DNA from: Angiostrongylus vasorum
Taxonomy: Eukaryota; Nematoda; Chromadorea; Rhabditida; Metastrongylidae
DNA: 64,000 nucleotides
Assembly: GCA_018806985.1 (NCBI GenBank)
Contig: JADANN010000092.1
Location: forward strand, 147,576-211,575
Reading direction: 5' to 3'
Within the stretch, counting starts at the first letter, position 1. The number at the start of each line of letters is the position of its first letter. The position numbers and the translations under genes were made by a program. Below are positions 1 through 13,489 of this stretch, piece after piece. Under the pieces are notes generated by a model. The model had not been told where the DNA came from, did no database searches, and saw only the letters and a program-made list of their open reading frames with translations.

Positions 1-1320
1 TGGATCCACATTCGTGACACCGAACCTCAGAACACCTGACCAACTCGTTGACACCTCGGTTAGACGAATACACACGTTCTCATTTATAGAAATGGGCCTC
101 AACGTAGAACAACTACTGGAGAAACAAAATTATGGGGAAAAAGATCAACCGAACGCTTGCTCATTAAGTTCTCGTTATACGAAACAATATAACCTAATTC
201 AAAAATGGCCAAGACATTCACTAAACAAATAACAATAATTCCTATACTTGAACACAATAGTAATGAAAACATGGCAATATTATTGGTAACCCAGTTGTAG
301 TAACGAAAAACGTAAACCCACCTATTGGAAAACGCAAGCCCCTTACAGAAGCTCTCCTTTCGTCTTGCTACTCGACCGCCTAAGAATATCTCTCCTTAGT
401 GAAGACTTCTTCTAAAACACTTAGTATACAATAAACGACATACCATTTAATAAAACAACGTTCTGGCCATGTACCGAGTGGAACGCTAGTTGAGGAAGTC
501 TTGTATCTTGAGTGCCTAAAAGCTGCCAACAATGGGCTATCAATAACATATCAGCGCTAAAATCTCACATTGAAGTGAAAAAATGCTTCGAAATCACCAG
601 AAAAACATTTACGAGAAGGATGAAACCATTACAAAAACGTGAATTAAAAGTTCAACCTCATCTACTACCATGTTTAAACCAGTGATATACATACCCTGAT
701 TAACACTGATGCCAGCAAGACCCGATAACGAATCCACCATATCTAAAATCAAAAAAGCCTATGAATTTATTCGAAAATATTTGAACACTTCCTCAGTCAT
801 GGACTGATTTCGAAGACTTTAACCCTCACACTGACCGATCGATCATAGTGTGATGCCTACGCTTCACAAAGAACGGCCTTTCGAGCAAAGATTCAGTCGA
901 ACGATTTTGCAAAGGAACATTTGTGCGGGATTTTTGCTTCCGGATTAACAAATGACAACGTATAAGAATAATGAAAAACATGTAGATCCTTAGAAGCCCA
1001 AATATCGCTAGCTGATCCCAATTGCTTGGTTCTAAGGGATTATGCAGTAGTTACGAGTAGGACCAATTCAGTTTTATGGTTTCGCTTCAGCTGATGTGAC
1101 TTGTAAAGGTGTCGACCCAAATCTATAAAGTGTTTATAATCATGTTAAGAAACCAGGTGTGCATATAACGGGAAGCGACTATTTACCATCTCCTCTTCGC
1201 TTTGTCTATTTTTAGTTTTGTTTCACTTCATATGATTCTCAAACCGAACGCCATTTAACCTCGGTAGCAAAATAACCAACATGTATTCAAATTGCTGAGC
1301 TTAAACGAGATTGATAAAGA
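1..1320. other. No supported feature
   Basis: A+T-rich sequence with only short frames and no recognisable domain, splice-bounded exon series or repeat family. Confidence 0.6.
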
Positions 1321-1330
1321 TATTTATTTC

Positions 1331-1366
1331 GGTCAACGTTCGACGCCTTCCTCTTCATCAGAGCCG
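1331..1366 (-). ncRNA. Hammerhead-like motif, Penelope pseudo-LTR remnant
   Basis: On the minus strand: GGCT, then CTGATGA, a stem-II region, GAAC and GTT. The CUGANGA core is perfect. One A of the GAAA box is lost. The flank GATGATCCGAGTCGA is shared with the 53.77-kb copy. Confidence 0.45.
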
Positions 1367-1823
1367 ATGATCCGAGTCGAGAAACATCTTTGTCAACCTC
1401 GTGTAAGCTTAATAATTTAAAAACATGTGACTTCATGTAGTTTTAAGAGACGTTGAAGAACTAGTAAAGTTAAAATCTTTCTCTCTGTATAGTTATCGCG
1501 CCAGTGGCTTACAAGCAAGGGTTTCAATATGACCTGAAGCGCCACTGCGCAAAAAATTTGAGCCATAAGTTTTTAAGCTGCACCGCAAACTTAGTTTCCT
1601 AAAGAACAAATATCGATTTTGGTGATAAGACCCTTTTAAACCAAATGTCGAATAGTTAGTTCACGGCAAAATACAATTTCCAGCACACAGCCACTTCTTA
1701 CATTCATCTTTGTTCTTATGAACTGTGAATAAACAAAGCGGTGTCGCAGTAGTGTGAAATTCTTATGAATATTGTCGATATCCTTTGGTTCAACAAACGA
1801 AATAATTAAGTGAAATATATAAA

Positions 1824-2066
1824 TGATGCTTAGATATTGGCAAAACTTCGGATCGCAGACGTGTACGGTGGAGATCGAACACGATATTACCGTTTTCGGG
1901 GGCTAATGCGTTCAGCAACACACTATGCGGATCCTTCGTTTAGCTCCTGCTCAACTCTATCCCAAATCCCCGTGGTCCGAAGTTTTGCAAATATCTCCTC
2001 ATCATTGTGATTGTATTCCCCATAATACCCTACCGTGAAAAATTGTAGTAAGCAGTAAGATAAAGG
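1824..2066. repeat. Foldback element, family C
   Basis: The left half (GATGCTTAGATATTGGCAAAACTTCGGA...) and right half (...TCCGAAGTTTTGCAAATATCTCCTCATC) are inverted versions of each other. It abuts a family A SINE. Confidence 0.65.
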
Positions 2067-2335
2067 ATAATAAAGGATAAAGCCATCGGCGTCGTTCATA
2101 CCCAGAGGAATGCGCCATGCATTCGACTTCATTAAGCACCGTTTTGAGATGAATGGATGCATATCTGGCCTTTACAATGACTTGCGGTGGCCTACCGATG
2201 TGTCGAGCCAGTGCTGCTATCCACCCATACAAGTCTGGTACCAATTTGCCGACTCTGGAGTGATGGAAGGCTTGGTGGGCCATGGGCGTGGGGATCGATT
2301 CCACGTGTGTTGCACCACTGCGCCAAACGCCCCCC
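2060..2335 (-). mobile_element. tRNA-headed SINE, family A
   Basis: On the minus strand the head has an A-box-like TGGCGCAGTGG (2,315-2,325) and a B-box-like GGAATCGATCC. It is followed by the shared body (ACTCCAGAGTCGGCAAATTGG, GTCATTGTAAAGGCC) and a GGATAAAG tail. Members occur throughout the window. Confidence 0.75.
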
Positions 2336-2399
2336 TAGTAAAATAAAGAAAAAAAGTTAGATAATAAAGTTTACTATAACACTCTTCGAAACGTAGGCA

Positions 2400-4790
2400 A
2401 TCCGCTGTGATCCCATTAGCTCTATTTAGCAAACTGACTATTTGCAACGTCTGTAAGGAGTAAGTAAAAGTGAGATGTGTACAGCATTCTACCAGGCACA
2501 CATGGAAAAATTTACCAGACTAAGTAGGAACTCATAAGGGTTGTGTTTATTGCACGATGGTCACCTAAAAAATGGTGTAAACAGATTATACTTGTTAAAT
2601 GAGAAAAAAGGAGGGTGAAAGCGGATTACCACCCACAAGAGCCTTTGCCTCAGTGCCCATGATTTCAGTAGCTAGCAAATATGAAGTAAAGTGATGAAAA
2701 TGTGCTAACAATAAGTTACAACAGTACTACTTGCAAGTTTTCGCTAGTTATAAGAAATTACGCCTTCAGAATGCTTTAAGGATGAGGTTCGCTATATATT
2801 ACTTCACCAGACATCTAAACTCACCCATTATTCGACGTTCATATTTACGTCTATACAACTCCATTATTTATGGTGTGACCTCAAACGAAAAAAGGTTAAC
2901 AGTACTGCACGAATCAGAGGAACTGAGAGCAAGACACTGCGGTCACAAGGCTCAGTGAGGTAAATGAACTAGGTTATCGACTATTAAAATAAACGAAGGA
3001 ATGTAAGTGAAGCTTAAACTGAGGACAAAATAAATTTGATAGACGGATCTCGCTTTGCGCTAGCACCAGACTAAGCATTGGTGTTGCCAAGGTGGTGGTG
3101 GTGAACGAGGCGTCCGGTATTTTCACCTGACACTTTATCCCTCGTATCTAACCTCTCGTCCTGATTGAAATGACGTTTCACGTGAAATATATGCAGTGTG
3201 CAGCTCAGCTGAGTGAACACTTAGCAGGAAGCAGAGACGGTCTAGTCGATAGCGAAAAGCATCAGAACACCAGGGTTATCGGTCACACTTTTCAGAAATT
3301 GAAGTTCGACATTACCTTTTTCATCGTAACATCTTCGAATGAAAAATGCTATTTCGAATGCGTCCTTCTTAAAGCTATGCCAAAATAAAACACGCTAATA
3401 TTAAAGCTTCAACTGTCAGTACACCTACGGCGCTAGGTACATACGGTCTTCTGGAATGTGCTACGGATACTTGGTTTTAAGTCCGTTATACTGAAAACAC
3501 CCGGACAGTACATGGCCGAATGTTCAGGAGGACAATCCAAGATACCTCTATCAAAAGGAAAAAGAAGAAAAAACGGAAAATACGTAAGATCAATCCGACG
3601 ACGGCACTGGGGCGACGCATAGGAACGGACGTTGACCACCGTCCGAGTACCGCCGAATGTTCCCGCACCGTTCGAAAGAGATTTTGACCTAATTTAATAC
3701 ATAGCCAGATGTGGGAATTGTTTGATCTAATCAATGATTGGGGATTCTCACACAATCTCACTTCTATCAGGTTGGGAAATTTGCGTGAAACAAAGTAAGT
3801 ACTGCTACTGCATGGCTCTGGACTGACTCAGTCCTGTGTATAGCACTGCTTTGTAGTGTACTGAACTGGCTTCTCAACGGACCACTGCTCACCTCAAAAT
3901 GAATAAAATGATGGAAAACTCTTCAAGAACTCACTTGTTGGAGCGCCGTGTACGTTGCCCATTGCCAGTTGAACAGGTTGAAGTCGTGTGTTCTTCTTCG
4001 CTTAAAGAACAAAAAGACGTTAGATTCATATAATATCCATCGCAAGTATTTCCGCGTACTGAACACTGATCAAATCAGGGGTACTGCTTTGGAAAAAGTA
4101 CACTGATCTACACAAGTATCTTACAGTTTCTTCCAAAACAGTTCATAGTAATGTTACGGCAAAAGGTGGTTTATCAGTGACAAACGTTTCAAAATCCTAA
4201 GCGCTTCTGGAATAAAGATGAAACTGATATATTGCGTAGGGAGAAATGCGATCAGTCAAAGAGCTCAGCTGTTTGGCCGAATAAAAAACCCCGTCATCAG
4301 TGGGACCATCGCATAAATGGGACAAGATAACCCTGATCTTAAAAAACCCACCATCTAAGCGATTCTTCAACATTCAACGGCCAATTAGAAGAGTTTTAAC
4401 GTTTAAAATAGAGAAAAGACATACTACTGCACAGTACTTTCTCTGAAGAAATGAACAAGCGATACAGCTGTAAAGAAAGAACGGCTAAGCGACCATACGC
4501 TAAAGGAACGTCGATCAATTAAACTACTAAATAGAACATGTTTATTCGGTGAAATTACGTTGTACAACCAGTGGAAGAAAACAGGATTTGACATGTTGAG
4601 AACGTAATGTGTAATGACATATATCGTACGCAATTCGTTGCGGGACCTGCCACCAGCTGAGCCAAGCGTCCAGCGAACACCTGCAAGGGTTTCAGTAGGT
4701 AACATTGTGCAAAACACCATGTAAGCTATCCGATCAAAGGTCTTAGTAACTACATGTATTGGTGCTAGCGGACCATTCAAAAAAAACCAG
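2400..4790. other. No supported gene
   Basis: Several open frames of 70-170 codons exist, the longest on the minus strand at 4,424-4,924, but none has family similarity or a convincing intron/exon layout. Confidence 0.55.
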
Positions 4791-4799
4791 TTGAGTAGG

Positions 4800-4894
4800 C
4801 CCGACAATGAAGGATATAAATCCGGGAGCAATCCACCAGTCGGTTTAAGAACGAAGTCGGATCGCATATAAAGCACCAGATTTTGAATGAAATA
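4800..4894 (+). repeat. Left direct repeat flanking a SINE
   Basis: Matches 5,165-5,270: GGATATAAATCCGGGAGCAATCCACC...ATCGCATATAAAGCACCAGATTTTGAATGAAATA, about 80% identical by eye. Confidence 0.6.
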
Positions 4895-5170
4895 AAGGAT
4901 AAAGGATAACAATCTTGGTGTCAATCAATCCCTGAGGGGGTGAACAATGCGTTCGACTTCATTAAGCACCGTTTGGAGGTGAATGGATGCATATCTGGCC
5001 TTTACAATGACTTGCGGTGGCCTACCGATGTGTCAAGCCAGTGCTGCTATCCTCCCAGACAACTCTGGCACCAATTTGCCGACTTCAGAGAGATGGAACG
5101 CTTGGTGAACCTGGGCAGGGGAACGATCTCATGTGCATTGCAGAGAGCGTCTGACCACCGCGCCGCACCA
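4895..5170 (-). mobile_element. tRNA-headed SINE, family A
   Basis: Inverted family A copy, with head GGCGCGGTGGTCAGACGC and body like the 2.06-kb copy. It sits exactly between two ~100-bp direct repeats (see 4,800 and 5,165). Confidence 0.7.
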
Positions 5171-5270
5171 GGTCTGAGAATGAGAGGTATAAATTTAGGA
5201 GCAATCTACCGGTCTGCTTAAAAACGAAATAAAATCGCATATAAAGCATCAGATTCTGAATGAAATAGCC
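5165..5270 (+). repeat. Right direct repeat flanking a SINE
   Basis: Matches 4,800-4,894: GGTATAAATTTAGGAGCAATCTACC...ATCGCATATAAAGCATCAGATTCTGAATGAAATA. Only the SINE lies between the two. Confidence 0.6.
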
Positions 5271-5689
5271 AGTAAGACGAATCACCTAGTGTTTCTTTCA
5301 TTGGTAAGCTAACAGCTAACCATGTAAGTTCGTATTGTGACATGAGTGGTGATCCACGTAAATCTGCATTGAAGAAGAAAGACTGGTTTACTTTTTAGGT
5401 ATTGATCGGCAAATTATCAGCACACTAAAGTACGGATTTCAAGGACAAGAAAGAAAAATATCGACAGCAAACAAAATAATAGACAGTAGCAGTGCTAAAG
5501 TGATAGTCATGTGTTATTGATTGCTCGATTAAGGATTTCGCTTCAACGAGTTCAATAAAACATAACCGAAGTTGTCTCTATATCATTATGAATAGATTAA
5601 AAAAGTATATAGAACATCAAATTCTTAATTTTAGAGGTGAGGTTTGCGTTATGATTCCGAAGCACAACACTAGGTTTATGGCTGTTATT

Positions 5690-5910
5690 TCTCAGTGAGG
5701 GCACAAGTCCTTGGTTTGGTCCAGCACCCCGGGCTCAGCTGACCTTCCACTTCACCGGCATCGGCATACTGGTACCAGGCTTGTCGGGGGAGATAGGAAC
5801 ACTAATTTAGCACAGCAGCAAGTCACCGCAAGTCAATGTGCCGTCACTCACCTCTAACGATGATTGATGAAATGGAGTACATGGCACATCCCTCAGGGTT
5901 TGATCAATGT
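5690..5910 (+). mobile_element. Diverged family A SINE
   Basis: The body motifs GGTACCAGGCTTGTC, CACCGCAAGTCAATG and CATCCCTCAGGGTTTGATCAA match family A, but the head is badly eroded. Confidence 0.5.
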
Positions 5911-6604
5911 CGAAAGCCTTATTATTTTTTTGATTTCCTTTAAATTTATCGATGTTAAACATAGACATAACGTATGAAAGTATTCGATTTCGTCTTCGTC
6001 GTTATGATATGTTAAGGCGTTCGCAACAATGTTGATCAAGCTCGGTATACATACGTGACTTCGGAGTCGTAGACACCTAGCTGATCCATGTGTGTAGAGG
6101 TTGGATGAGACGACGTCCATAACCAGATTCCCGTTGAAGATGATACCTGTTTCGTCTCTTCCGAATGCACCGTAATAAAATGAGTTCTTTTGTTTCTGGA
6201 GTTATCTGCTAAATGTGCAAATGATTGAAAGATATGAGTATAACACAACTCGTTATGATTTAGATAGCCTATGTTATCGTTCGTATTATAGTATTTTGTT
6301 TTAAATTGTCTTCATAATACTGTCATAATACTGGCGAGAAGCAGATGCCAGTAATCATTCAATTAAACAAGGAGTATATCCGAACTCCCAGTAGAAGGAT
6401 CTCGTACTAATGGAGAGAGAATGAGAAAACGAACACCACAAGTATTTTGCCGCATCAATCAACTTTGTTAATGAGTGGTTATAAGACTTCACCATAGACC
6501 GATTGAGGGCACTGCAAGAATCTGGAATTTAACATGAAATATTCATCCTATTTCAATAAGACTTTCGACTATCTTGATGGTTTTCATGATTATTCTGTTA
6601 TAAC

Positions 6605-6985
6605 TGGAAATCCTCCCAGAGGTTTCCTGCCTCACCGTGGCTGGGAGGTGTTCCTAGGTGTCGGACTGCAATGTACAACGGCGGATTCATCCCCTGGCAA
6701 GGTCTCCCAAGCTGAGAAGGAATCCGGCGTTTCCATCAGGAAGCCTAGCTACGAGTAAACCAATACCAGGACCCACCACCGTCCAGGTATCAAAGTCGCA
6801 TGGTGACAAATCTCCCTCTGATCCACAAGGGCTGCGACTGCCTGTGGTGGTGAAGACCTGGGGCAGACTTTGGCCACGTTGACCTCGGGATTCCAGTGAA
6901 CCACAATGGCTTAACCAACAAATCTCCGAAAAATGGAGGTTACGCTGGGGCCCGCACAACCACCAAGGATGGGCCATTCAAGTTT
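6605..6985 (+). repeat. Dispersed repeat D, copy 1 (probable RTE leader sequence)
   Basis: About 380 bp shared with an inverted copy at 14.75-15.07 kb. Both encode similar reading frames, for example KSPSDPQGLRLPVVVKTWGR here. Part of it (CTCCCTCTGA-CCACA...TGGTGAAGACCTGG) is also found at the start of the RTE element at 34.73 kb, so this is probably a 5' leader of an RTE family. No RT follows here. Confidence 0.6.
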
Positions 6986-7009
6986 CTAGTATCAAGTACG
7001 ATTGGAAAT

Positions 7010-9360
7010 TGAATGGCTTAGTCACTCAGAGCCTCGATGATATGTAAACTGCATTAGTATTAAATCTGATTAACTGTTCTTGATGCATACGAATTGAAAA
7101 TATCGATGCCATTTTGTAACAATCTTAGTCGCAAGGTTGCACACCATCAATCCACAGTAACTATCAACCACTTAAAGCGAAGACCCAAAAAAGCTCTAGA
7201 ACGTCAAACTCATGTTTTTAAAGAAAGCCGCACGCAATCGGCATTCGCTAGTTGAACGAGGACAGAAGTCCACAGAATCTTCAACCGCACTTCAACCTAC
7301 ACGTGAGCCTACCTGTATGAATGACAGGTGTACAATAGCGAATTTAAAAAGTGGCAGGGTTCACGTTATATTTGAGAACTTTGTCTAAGTGGTGTCATAT
7401 ATATATAACATTTATCAAACTTCTTACTCTTGGTCCTTCGCTTTCGTTGTTCATATGATCACGTGGAATTTGATTTAGGGCCTCGAGAAGATCGTGTAGG
7501 CTGGCGTTCGAATTGATTGCACAGGTGTTCTAGGTTCTGATCAAAGAGCAGATGTCATAGCTAAACATGAACGTTATATCGAAACAAGAACTGAATACGT
7601 TCTACTGGATTTACAGTATGTTTTTCTTTTCTAGTGAAAATCATTTTAGTGAAACAGAACATTGTCAATGAGCATAGAATTCTTTATGTTTGTGAATATA
7701 CGTCGCCTCTCACCAGATAGCAAACTTTAAAAGTCAACTAAAAGCAAGCATACATTGGAATCATTAAACGTACTCTGATCCTTACAGAGCAGGATTTCGC
7801 AATGCACCCATGTTGTCGTACATTCGTGTGGAGCCCGCTCAATCCTCTAAAGTATTTCAAGTTCGAAATCGGCAAGGTCAAATGTTTACTTGTTAAGATG
7901 GGATCTATCTAAACGTGCATTTACACGTTAAAAAGGTGAAAACGAAATTTTTACTAACAGTATGAACACCGCTCATCACATTTTTTCCGGGAACACGAGT
8001 CAACGAAAAAAAGTGAAAAGCGGAAGGCGGCATGTATAAATATTAGGCGGGCATTCAAAACGAGGAGACAAAGGGAAAATGATGAGAAGAAGTGAACATA
8101 AACGCTTCAACGAATTGGATTAAAATAGTCATTTCAGGAAAAACAGTTAAACATTGGAGAAATCAATGCGTTGGAAGTATGACAGAGGAAAAATTCACAC
8201 GCATCGTGAACATTCTACAGAAAAACTTCCTTGAAATTGTTATTTTGTTGATAACGCAAAAACTGTAACAATAGTGATAGCTACACTTATCTCTGAGTCA
8301 GCGACGTAAAATTCCGAAGCTGATGTGCAGAAGCAATGAAGGAATTGAAAAATCAGAAAGGGAAGGGGAAGGGAGGAAGTGAACATCAATAATAAAAGTG
8401 AAAAAAGCATTTTACTAGTACCGAAATGAAGTCCCTACATTAAGAAATAGCTTCTTAATCATGTTCTCTGGATTACCTCAGTTCACCAATTGTTTACGTC
8501 ACGATATTGGAGAGTAGAATTAGCTGACACTTTAACTCATGACTGACACGCGTCGTTTAGCGTGACTCTCCGAATGGAATACGAGCAGTTCTTCATCACC
8601 TTAAGACGTCCTGTTCTTTTTCTTTTACAATAAAATACAATTGTCCAATAACTGGAGTGTTTTGGAGTCTGTAAACATGAGAGAATTGTAGGAGACACTT
8701 CGCTCTATCGTTCTATAGGTATGGATGATATCAGTGCTACTATTTACTCTGTGTTTCTATGACCCATTGTACAAATACACTGCTGTCAGCGCCTGGAAGT
8801 ATTTTGCACCCTATGCTGAGTCCATCTCGGTGTTTTGTATCCCACAACCCATACACTGAGCATAGGAGCTAAAACGAAGTAGTGTTTAATTGTTAGTCAA
8901 ATTACCGGCCAGTGAACTTCATCGGAAATAGATTAATTGCATACCACTAGATGTAGAAAACGGTTTTTCTTTTCTCACTCCTAGTATTTTGATACCCTTT
9001 TGATTAGGTATGATGTGAAGAAAAAAACTGAAAAGAAAGATGTATTGGATGACTCGAAATCTTGAAAAAACGATCCAAAAAAGTGGAGAAAAAATAAAAC
9101 TCGTCTAACTATTAGCTACACATAGGGCGTTAAAAAATTCTGGTGCGCATTAAACACTCGTTATGGGCACAATAGTGCCCAGACAGGGCGTTATAGGTTA
9201 AACTTAAGCCATTTCTATTTAGAGCAAAAATACAAGGAAAGAAATGCATTACACTGAGAAATCGTGAAATACATAGTCGATCGAAATGTGGGAAAAGCAC
9301 AAAAAATAATATTCCAAAATGTTGGGTAATCTTACATATTCACTAAATTTTTCCAAGCTT
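7010..9360. other. No supported feature
   Basis: Unique A+T-rich sequence without long frames. No repeat family known from elsewhere in the window was seen. Confidence 0.55.
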
Positions 9361-9369
9361 AATTTGCAC

Positions 9370-9625
9370 AAAGAGGAGTGGGTGGCCCAGTGGTTGGTAA
9401 TACTGTCGACCGGGAAACCAAAGCGCTAGTACGACCCCCTACCCAACACTCTCCTCCAATCCACGTGGAAACACCTTAGCTTGGATACTTCCAAGATTGC
9501 AAGAGCAATCGACTGACTAGCATTCAACGGCATTCATAACGAAGACGAAATCCTCAAGCAGGAGCCGGAACAACACGCGAAATTTTCGGAGCTGCAAGAA
9601 GTGCAGGGATCCTCACAGTATATGT
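9370..9625 (+). mobile_element. tRNA-headed SINE, family B
   Basis: Head GGGTGGCCCAGTGGTTGG (A-box-like) and an end GCAGGGATCCTCACAGTATA. The same head and end recur at 51.3 and 31.4 kb respectively. Confidence 0.6.
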
Positions 9626-9730
9626 GATGACAGATCATGTAGACGTAGAATGTAGACGTAGACATGTAGAATGAAAAAAGTGTGCCAAACGATGGTTATG
9701 ATGGGTTTCATTTCTGAGGTGAATCTCATA

Positions 9731-10041
9731 TAATACAAGGTCTTCAATTCTAGCGAAACCACCACAGCACAAAAGAAATACAACGAAATCGATGAAATTC
9801 TACAAAAACTGCAGCGCATGTTGCCAGACATGGCAGGCAGAAAAGATTCCATCCCTTTGGACATGAGCATTCGTCTTTCAGAACTAGTGCTGCAGAACTT
9901 AAGCAATTTCTTCTACGAAACTGTGCAATACGCACCATATTTAACTTACTCGTCCAACAACGAAATACCCCCTTCTCAAGCAACTTCTTCCAAAGAACGA
10001 ATTTCAGCAACCAAAATAATCGAAAAAAAAGCCTTTAGATA
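9731..10041 (+). pseudogene. Mariner-type transposase fragment
   Basis: The open frame NSSETTTAQKKYNEIDEILQ then KLQRMLPDMAGRKDSI aligns with the fragment at 32.5 kb and with the mariner transposase region that normally reads LVNRKGPILLHDNARPH (family knowledge). The catalytic D in LxDNARPH is not preserved (SIPLDMS). No terminal inverted repeats were found. Confidence 0.55.
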
Positions 10042-11169
10042 GTTTGCCACTTCCGTACTTTCAGATCCCTACGTTAAAACAATAAATAAAGTTCGAACTG
10101 CGAGCCCCAGTAGAAGTCCTGCGTGACAAGTTAAAAGAACAGAAATATTAACCACAGGGACTAGCCGATACATCGACTCCATAAAAGAAAATCGAGGCTT
10201 TTGCCTCTCGATGTCGTCGTTGTCCTAGTGCCCTACTGTCTAGGTATTGGATGAGCCCACCATTTTCTTGAATGATTTCGATAACGGTTAACGACTAAAA
10301 GCTGGGGAATTAAGTGAACAAACCCAATTCACTGCTGTTTTCGAATTTCTTTCTTAAAGTTTGCTGTTTTATCTCTTTACTGGGAACCAAAAAAAAAAAA
10401 AATGCTGCCAGCGTGGAGCATTGGGACACACTAAAAAGAACCATTAGTCAAAGATGATATGGGGAGTTACACAAGGGATTTCGGAACTCTGACATCTATG
10501 GACTAGTTGTGGATTCAATGGCGTTGCACCCGATTTTCTTGACTTACACCATCGCGTCACTAGTGGATAACCTTAATCACAGCGTATACATCAAATGGAC
10601 AGATTTCCCTTACTAAGGGATCGACAGACGACGAGTAACGAAATTGCATGAGGTGTCTCCAGGTAAGCGTCCTCAGAAAGTGTTAAGTGCGGGCCAGAGC
10701 AACCTTGTACATACTAGAAACTCAACCTAATCGACGAGACAGTGACTACATATGCTGTCGCAATAACAGAAATACCTTCCGTGTTTAAGTAAACATGCTC
10801 GTTCGTGCTTGCACGCACTGGTGTGTTTTGCGTTACGCACACTGCATTCCACAAGTCATTTCAGCCAAAACCCTTAAACAAAATAACTGAGAAGCATGCG
10901 AGAATTGGTTAGTTCTCACATCTAGCAAATGAGCTCCTTGTCTAATCTGGGAGAAAATAGCAAGGTGCAGATGAGTATATCCAGCTCCCAAAATTGACAG
11001 CTTGGCAAATCACGCATGGATATAATCCGAAATACCACCTGATGCTGCAGGTGGGCTGAGTACTGAGAGGCTGCTAAAAATTCAGGCTCTTCTAGGCTGT
11101 CTAAATTTGAAATGAGTAAGGGCACGATGTCTGTTTATAGTGCAAACTGACTTGTATCTGAATCCTCTT

Positions 11170-13220
11170 GAGGATTTGATGATGAGGACAAAAATTACTA
11201 GCACGTCATCTGTCTGCCCCAGATGAGAAGACGCCTCTCATTTAACACCGTCTATGACACGGGAGAAGCAATGTTTATACGAACATGTAACAAGAGAGGA
11301 GCTGGCGACGCTGGTGTTCTCGTCAACACGAGTTTGGCTTTAAACATCGATTGATGCCTTCTAACAATTACCGTTGGAATAGGACGCTTGTGCCTGAAGA
11401 GATGTGGATTAATACCCGTTTCTGACAATCTTCCGCTTTACTCATCCCCTTCAGGCAATGACAAAGCAGAAGTCTAAGCGGTCAGTACACAGGCTTGAAG
11501 AAGTTTTGCGGAAAACACCATGCTTTTTTGAGGTTATCACTGGCGATATGAACGTAAATATTGGACACAAGAGAATGTCTTGAAAACGTCACAGTGGGAC
11601 CAACGGATAGGGATGGAAGAAAAGGGAGTGCTGCTCTCTGAGTACATCATGACGACCACCACCTTCCATGGTAACTCAGAATTCCAGAAACCCCGCTCTT
11701 CACGTTGGAAATGGGAGTTTCCTGTTGCAGAGTACCATAATGAATTTGATTACATCACTGAAAATAGAAGGCATGGCCTAATTAATATCGTTGTTGTCAA
11801 AAATTTTTCACGGGATTGGATCTTCCCCTCTTTCATGGAGGAAGGAAAGAAGCGAAAGCAGGAAAATTGAACAAACCAAAGCCCAAAACCGCCATGAATT
11901 TGAATTCAGATCGGTAGTCGACAACTGGGATGATATCATGGACGGCAACGATGAAAATTAAGACCGGCTTATCCGAGATTTTCACATCAGTAGTATGAAA
12001 GCCGTGAGTTCGAAAGTCTTGAAGAGATGACTGTCGCGGAAACATATGAGCTAATATGTCAATATGTAGGACGAGGACTAGGCACTTGCCAACTAACGGC
12101 TGTAGAGACTAAGTCTTGAACACCTGAAGAGCCTTAATTCTGTTCTCATTAACACATGGCTCAACTCCTTACACAATACTTCTAAGAATGCAGGGGTTTC
12201 TGCTCAGTGGAAGACCAAAAAGACCGTGCTGTTGCACAAAAATGAGAATTTCCACGACATCAGCCATTAGTACCTAATCTGCCTGTTGTCGCTCGTCTGT
12301 AAACTCTTCACTCGAGTCGTCCTAAACAGGATTTACGGAATACTGTAAGGAGGATAACCATGTGAGCAAGAAGGGGTTCCGAAAAATTCAGTACGATGGA
12401 CCACATCCACATTGATAACAAGACTCGTTGAAATGTCGTCAAAGTACAACAGACCGCTCTGTCAGAATTTCATCGATTTAAAGAGTTTTTGACTCAGCTG
12501 AGATTGAAGCGGTCATGGAAGCCCTGGACAATTACGGAGTACCAAGTTAGTATATAGTGATTTTTCGTGCACTATATAAGTAACTCACAACCAAAATATC
12601 ACCATTCCATAAAGATGTTAACATCGACGTCAAAAGAGCGTTAGGCAGGACGATAACGTCTCGCCAAAATTATTTACCGCCACCCTCGAGAACGTCATGC
12701 AAACGATGGAGTGGGATCACATGGGAGTGAAAATCGATAGTCGGCAATCACATCATCTTCGCTTTGCTGATGACATCGTTCGAATGGTTGCCGACTTGGA
12801 TAAAGCCTGTGAAAAATTGGTCTTCGACTAAATCTTGCAAAAACGATGTTCATGAGGAACGGATTGGTTACGTATGCCGATTCCCGCTCAACAGAACCAA
12901 TATTTCCAAATGCTCTAAGCTACATCTACTTAGATTGGGTAATTAACATGATGAATGACTTAGCTCCAAATCTGAGCAAGAGGAAACGGGCGGTTTGGGG
13001 AGATTTCAATACCATCGAGGAAATAGTGAAGAGAAGAAAGGACAACCGATTTTGCGCCCACATTTTCGACTCCACGGTTCTTACTGCCTTAACGCATGCG
13101 TTAGCAACCTGGTCCCTAGGCAGGATGAAAGATCACTCAGCGAACGTGCAGCTGAAATGACGATGCTAAGAGTATCCCGTGTCATACAAGTAATATGGAT
13201 GTGGAGCTAATACTAACCCG
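11170..13220 (+). mobile_element. Decayed RTE LINE of a second subfamily
   Basis: Fragments in several frames follow RTE order. The endonuclease end is near 11.5-11.75 kb (EVITGDMNVNIGH, then SRWKWEFPVAEYHNEFDYI). RT pieces are at 12.2-12.8 kb (NAGVSAQWKTKKTVLL, VSPKLFTATLENVMQTMEWD and HHLRFADDIVRMVADLDK). The C-terminal portion is at 12.85-13.16 kb (INMMNDLAPNLSKRKRAVWG). Sequence wording differs from the 34.7-kb element, so it is another subfamily. Stops and shifts are frequent. Confidence 0.82.
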
Positions 13221-13489
13221 ACAGCTACAAGATGGACTGTCACGAAGGAAACAAATAATTTTGCTTTGCAATCGACAAAGGGCCATTCTGTACCCTATGA
13301 AACTGCCGATTATGGTTAGGTCATTTCAGCGACCCTGAGTTCCACAGCGTGAGTTTTGGGCGACGCTAGTTCATTCGTATGGTACTCCACCCCACTTGAT
13401 TCGGCTACATGTGACAAAGGTCCCACGAAGACCCATGTTGTAAGAGGAAGAAACTGCTGTGGAGATTGAACTCGAACTACTGCGGGTCC

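Noticed and set aside
2315..2335. tRNA gene suggested by A and B boxes
   Set aside because: The head belongs to a dispersed SINE family with a long non-tRNA body; no full cloverleaf was seen.
4424..4924. 166-codon minus-strand open frame, the longest in the first 20 kb
   Set aside because: No similarity, an ordinary mix of hydrophobic and Ser/Leu residues expected from A+T-rich sequence, and it runs into repeat sequence at both ends.
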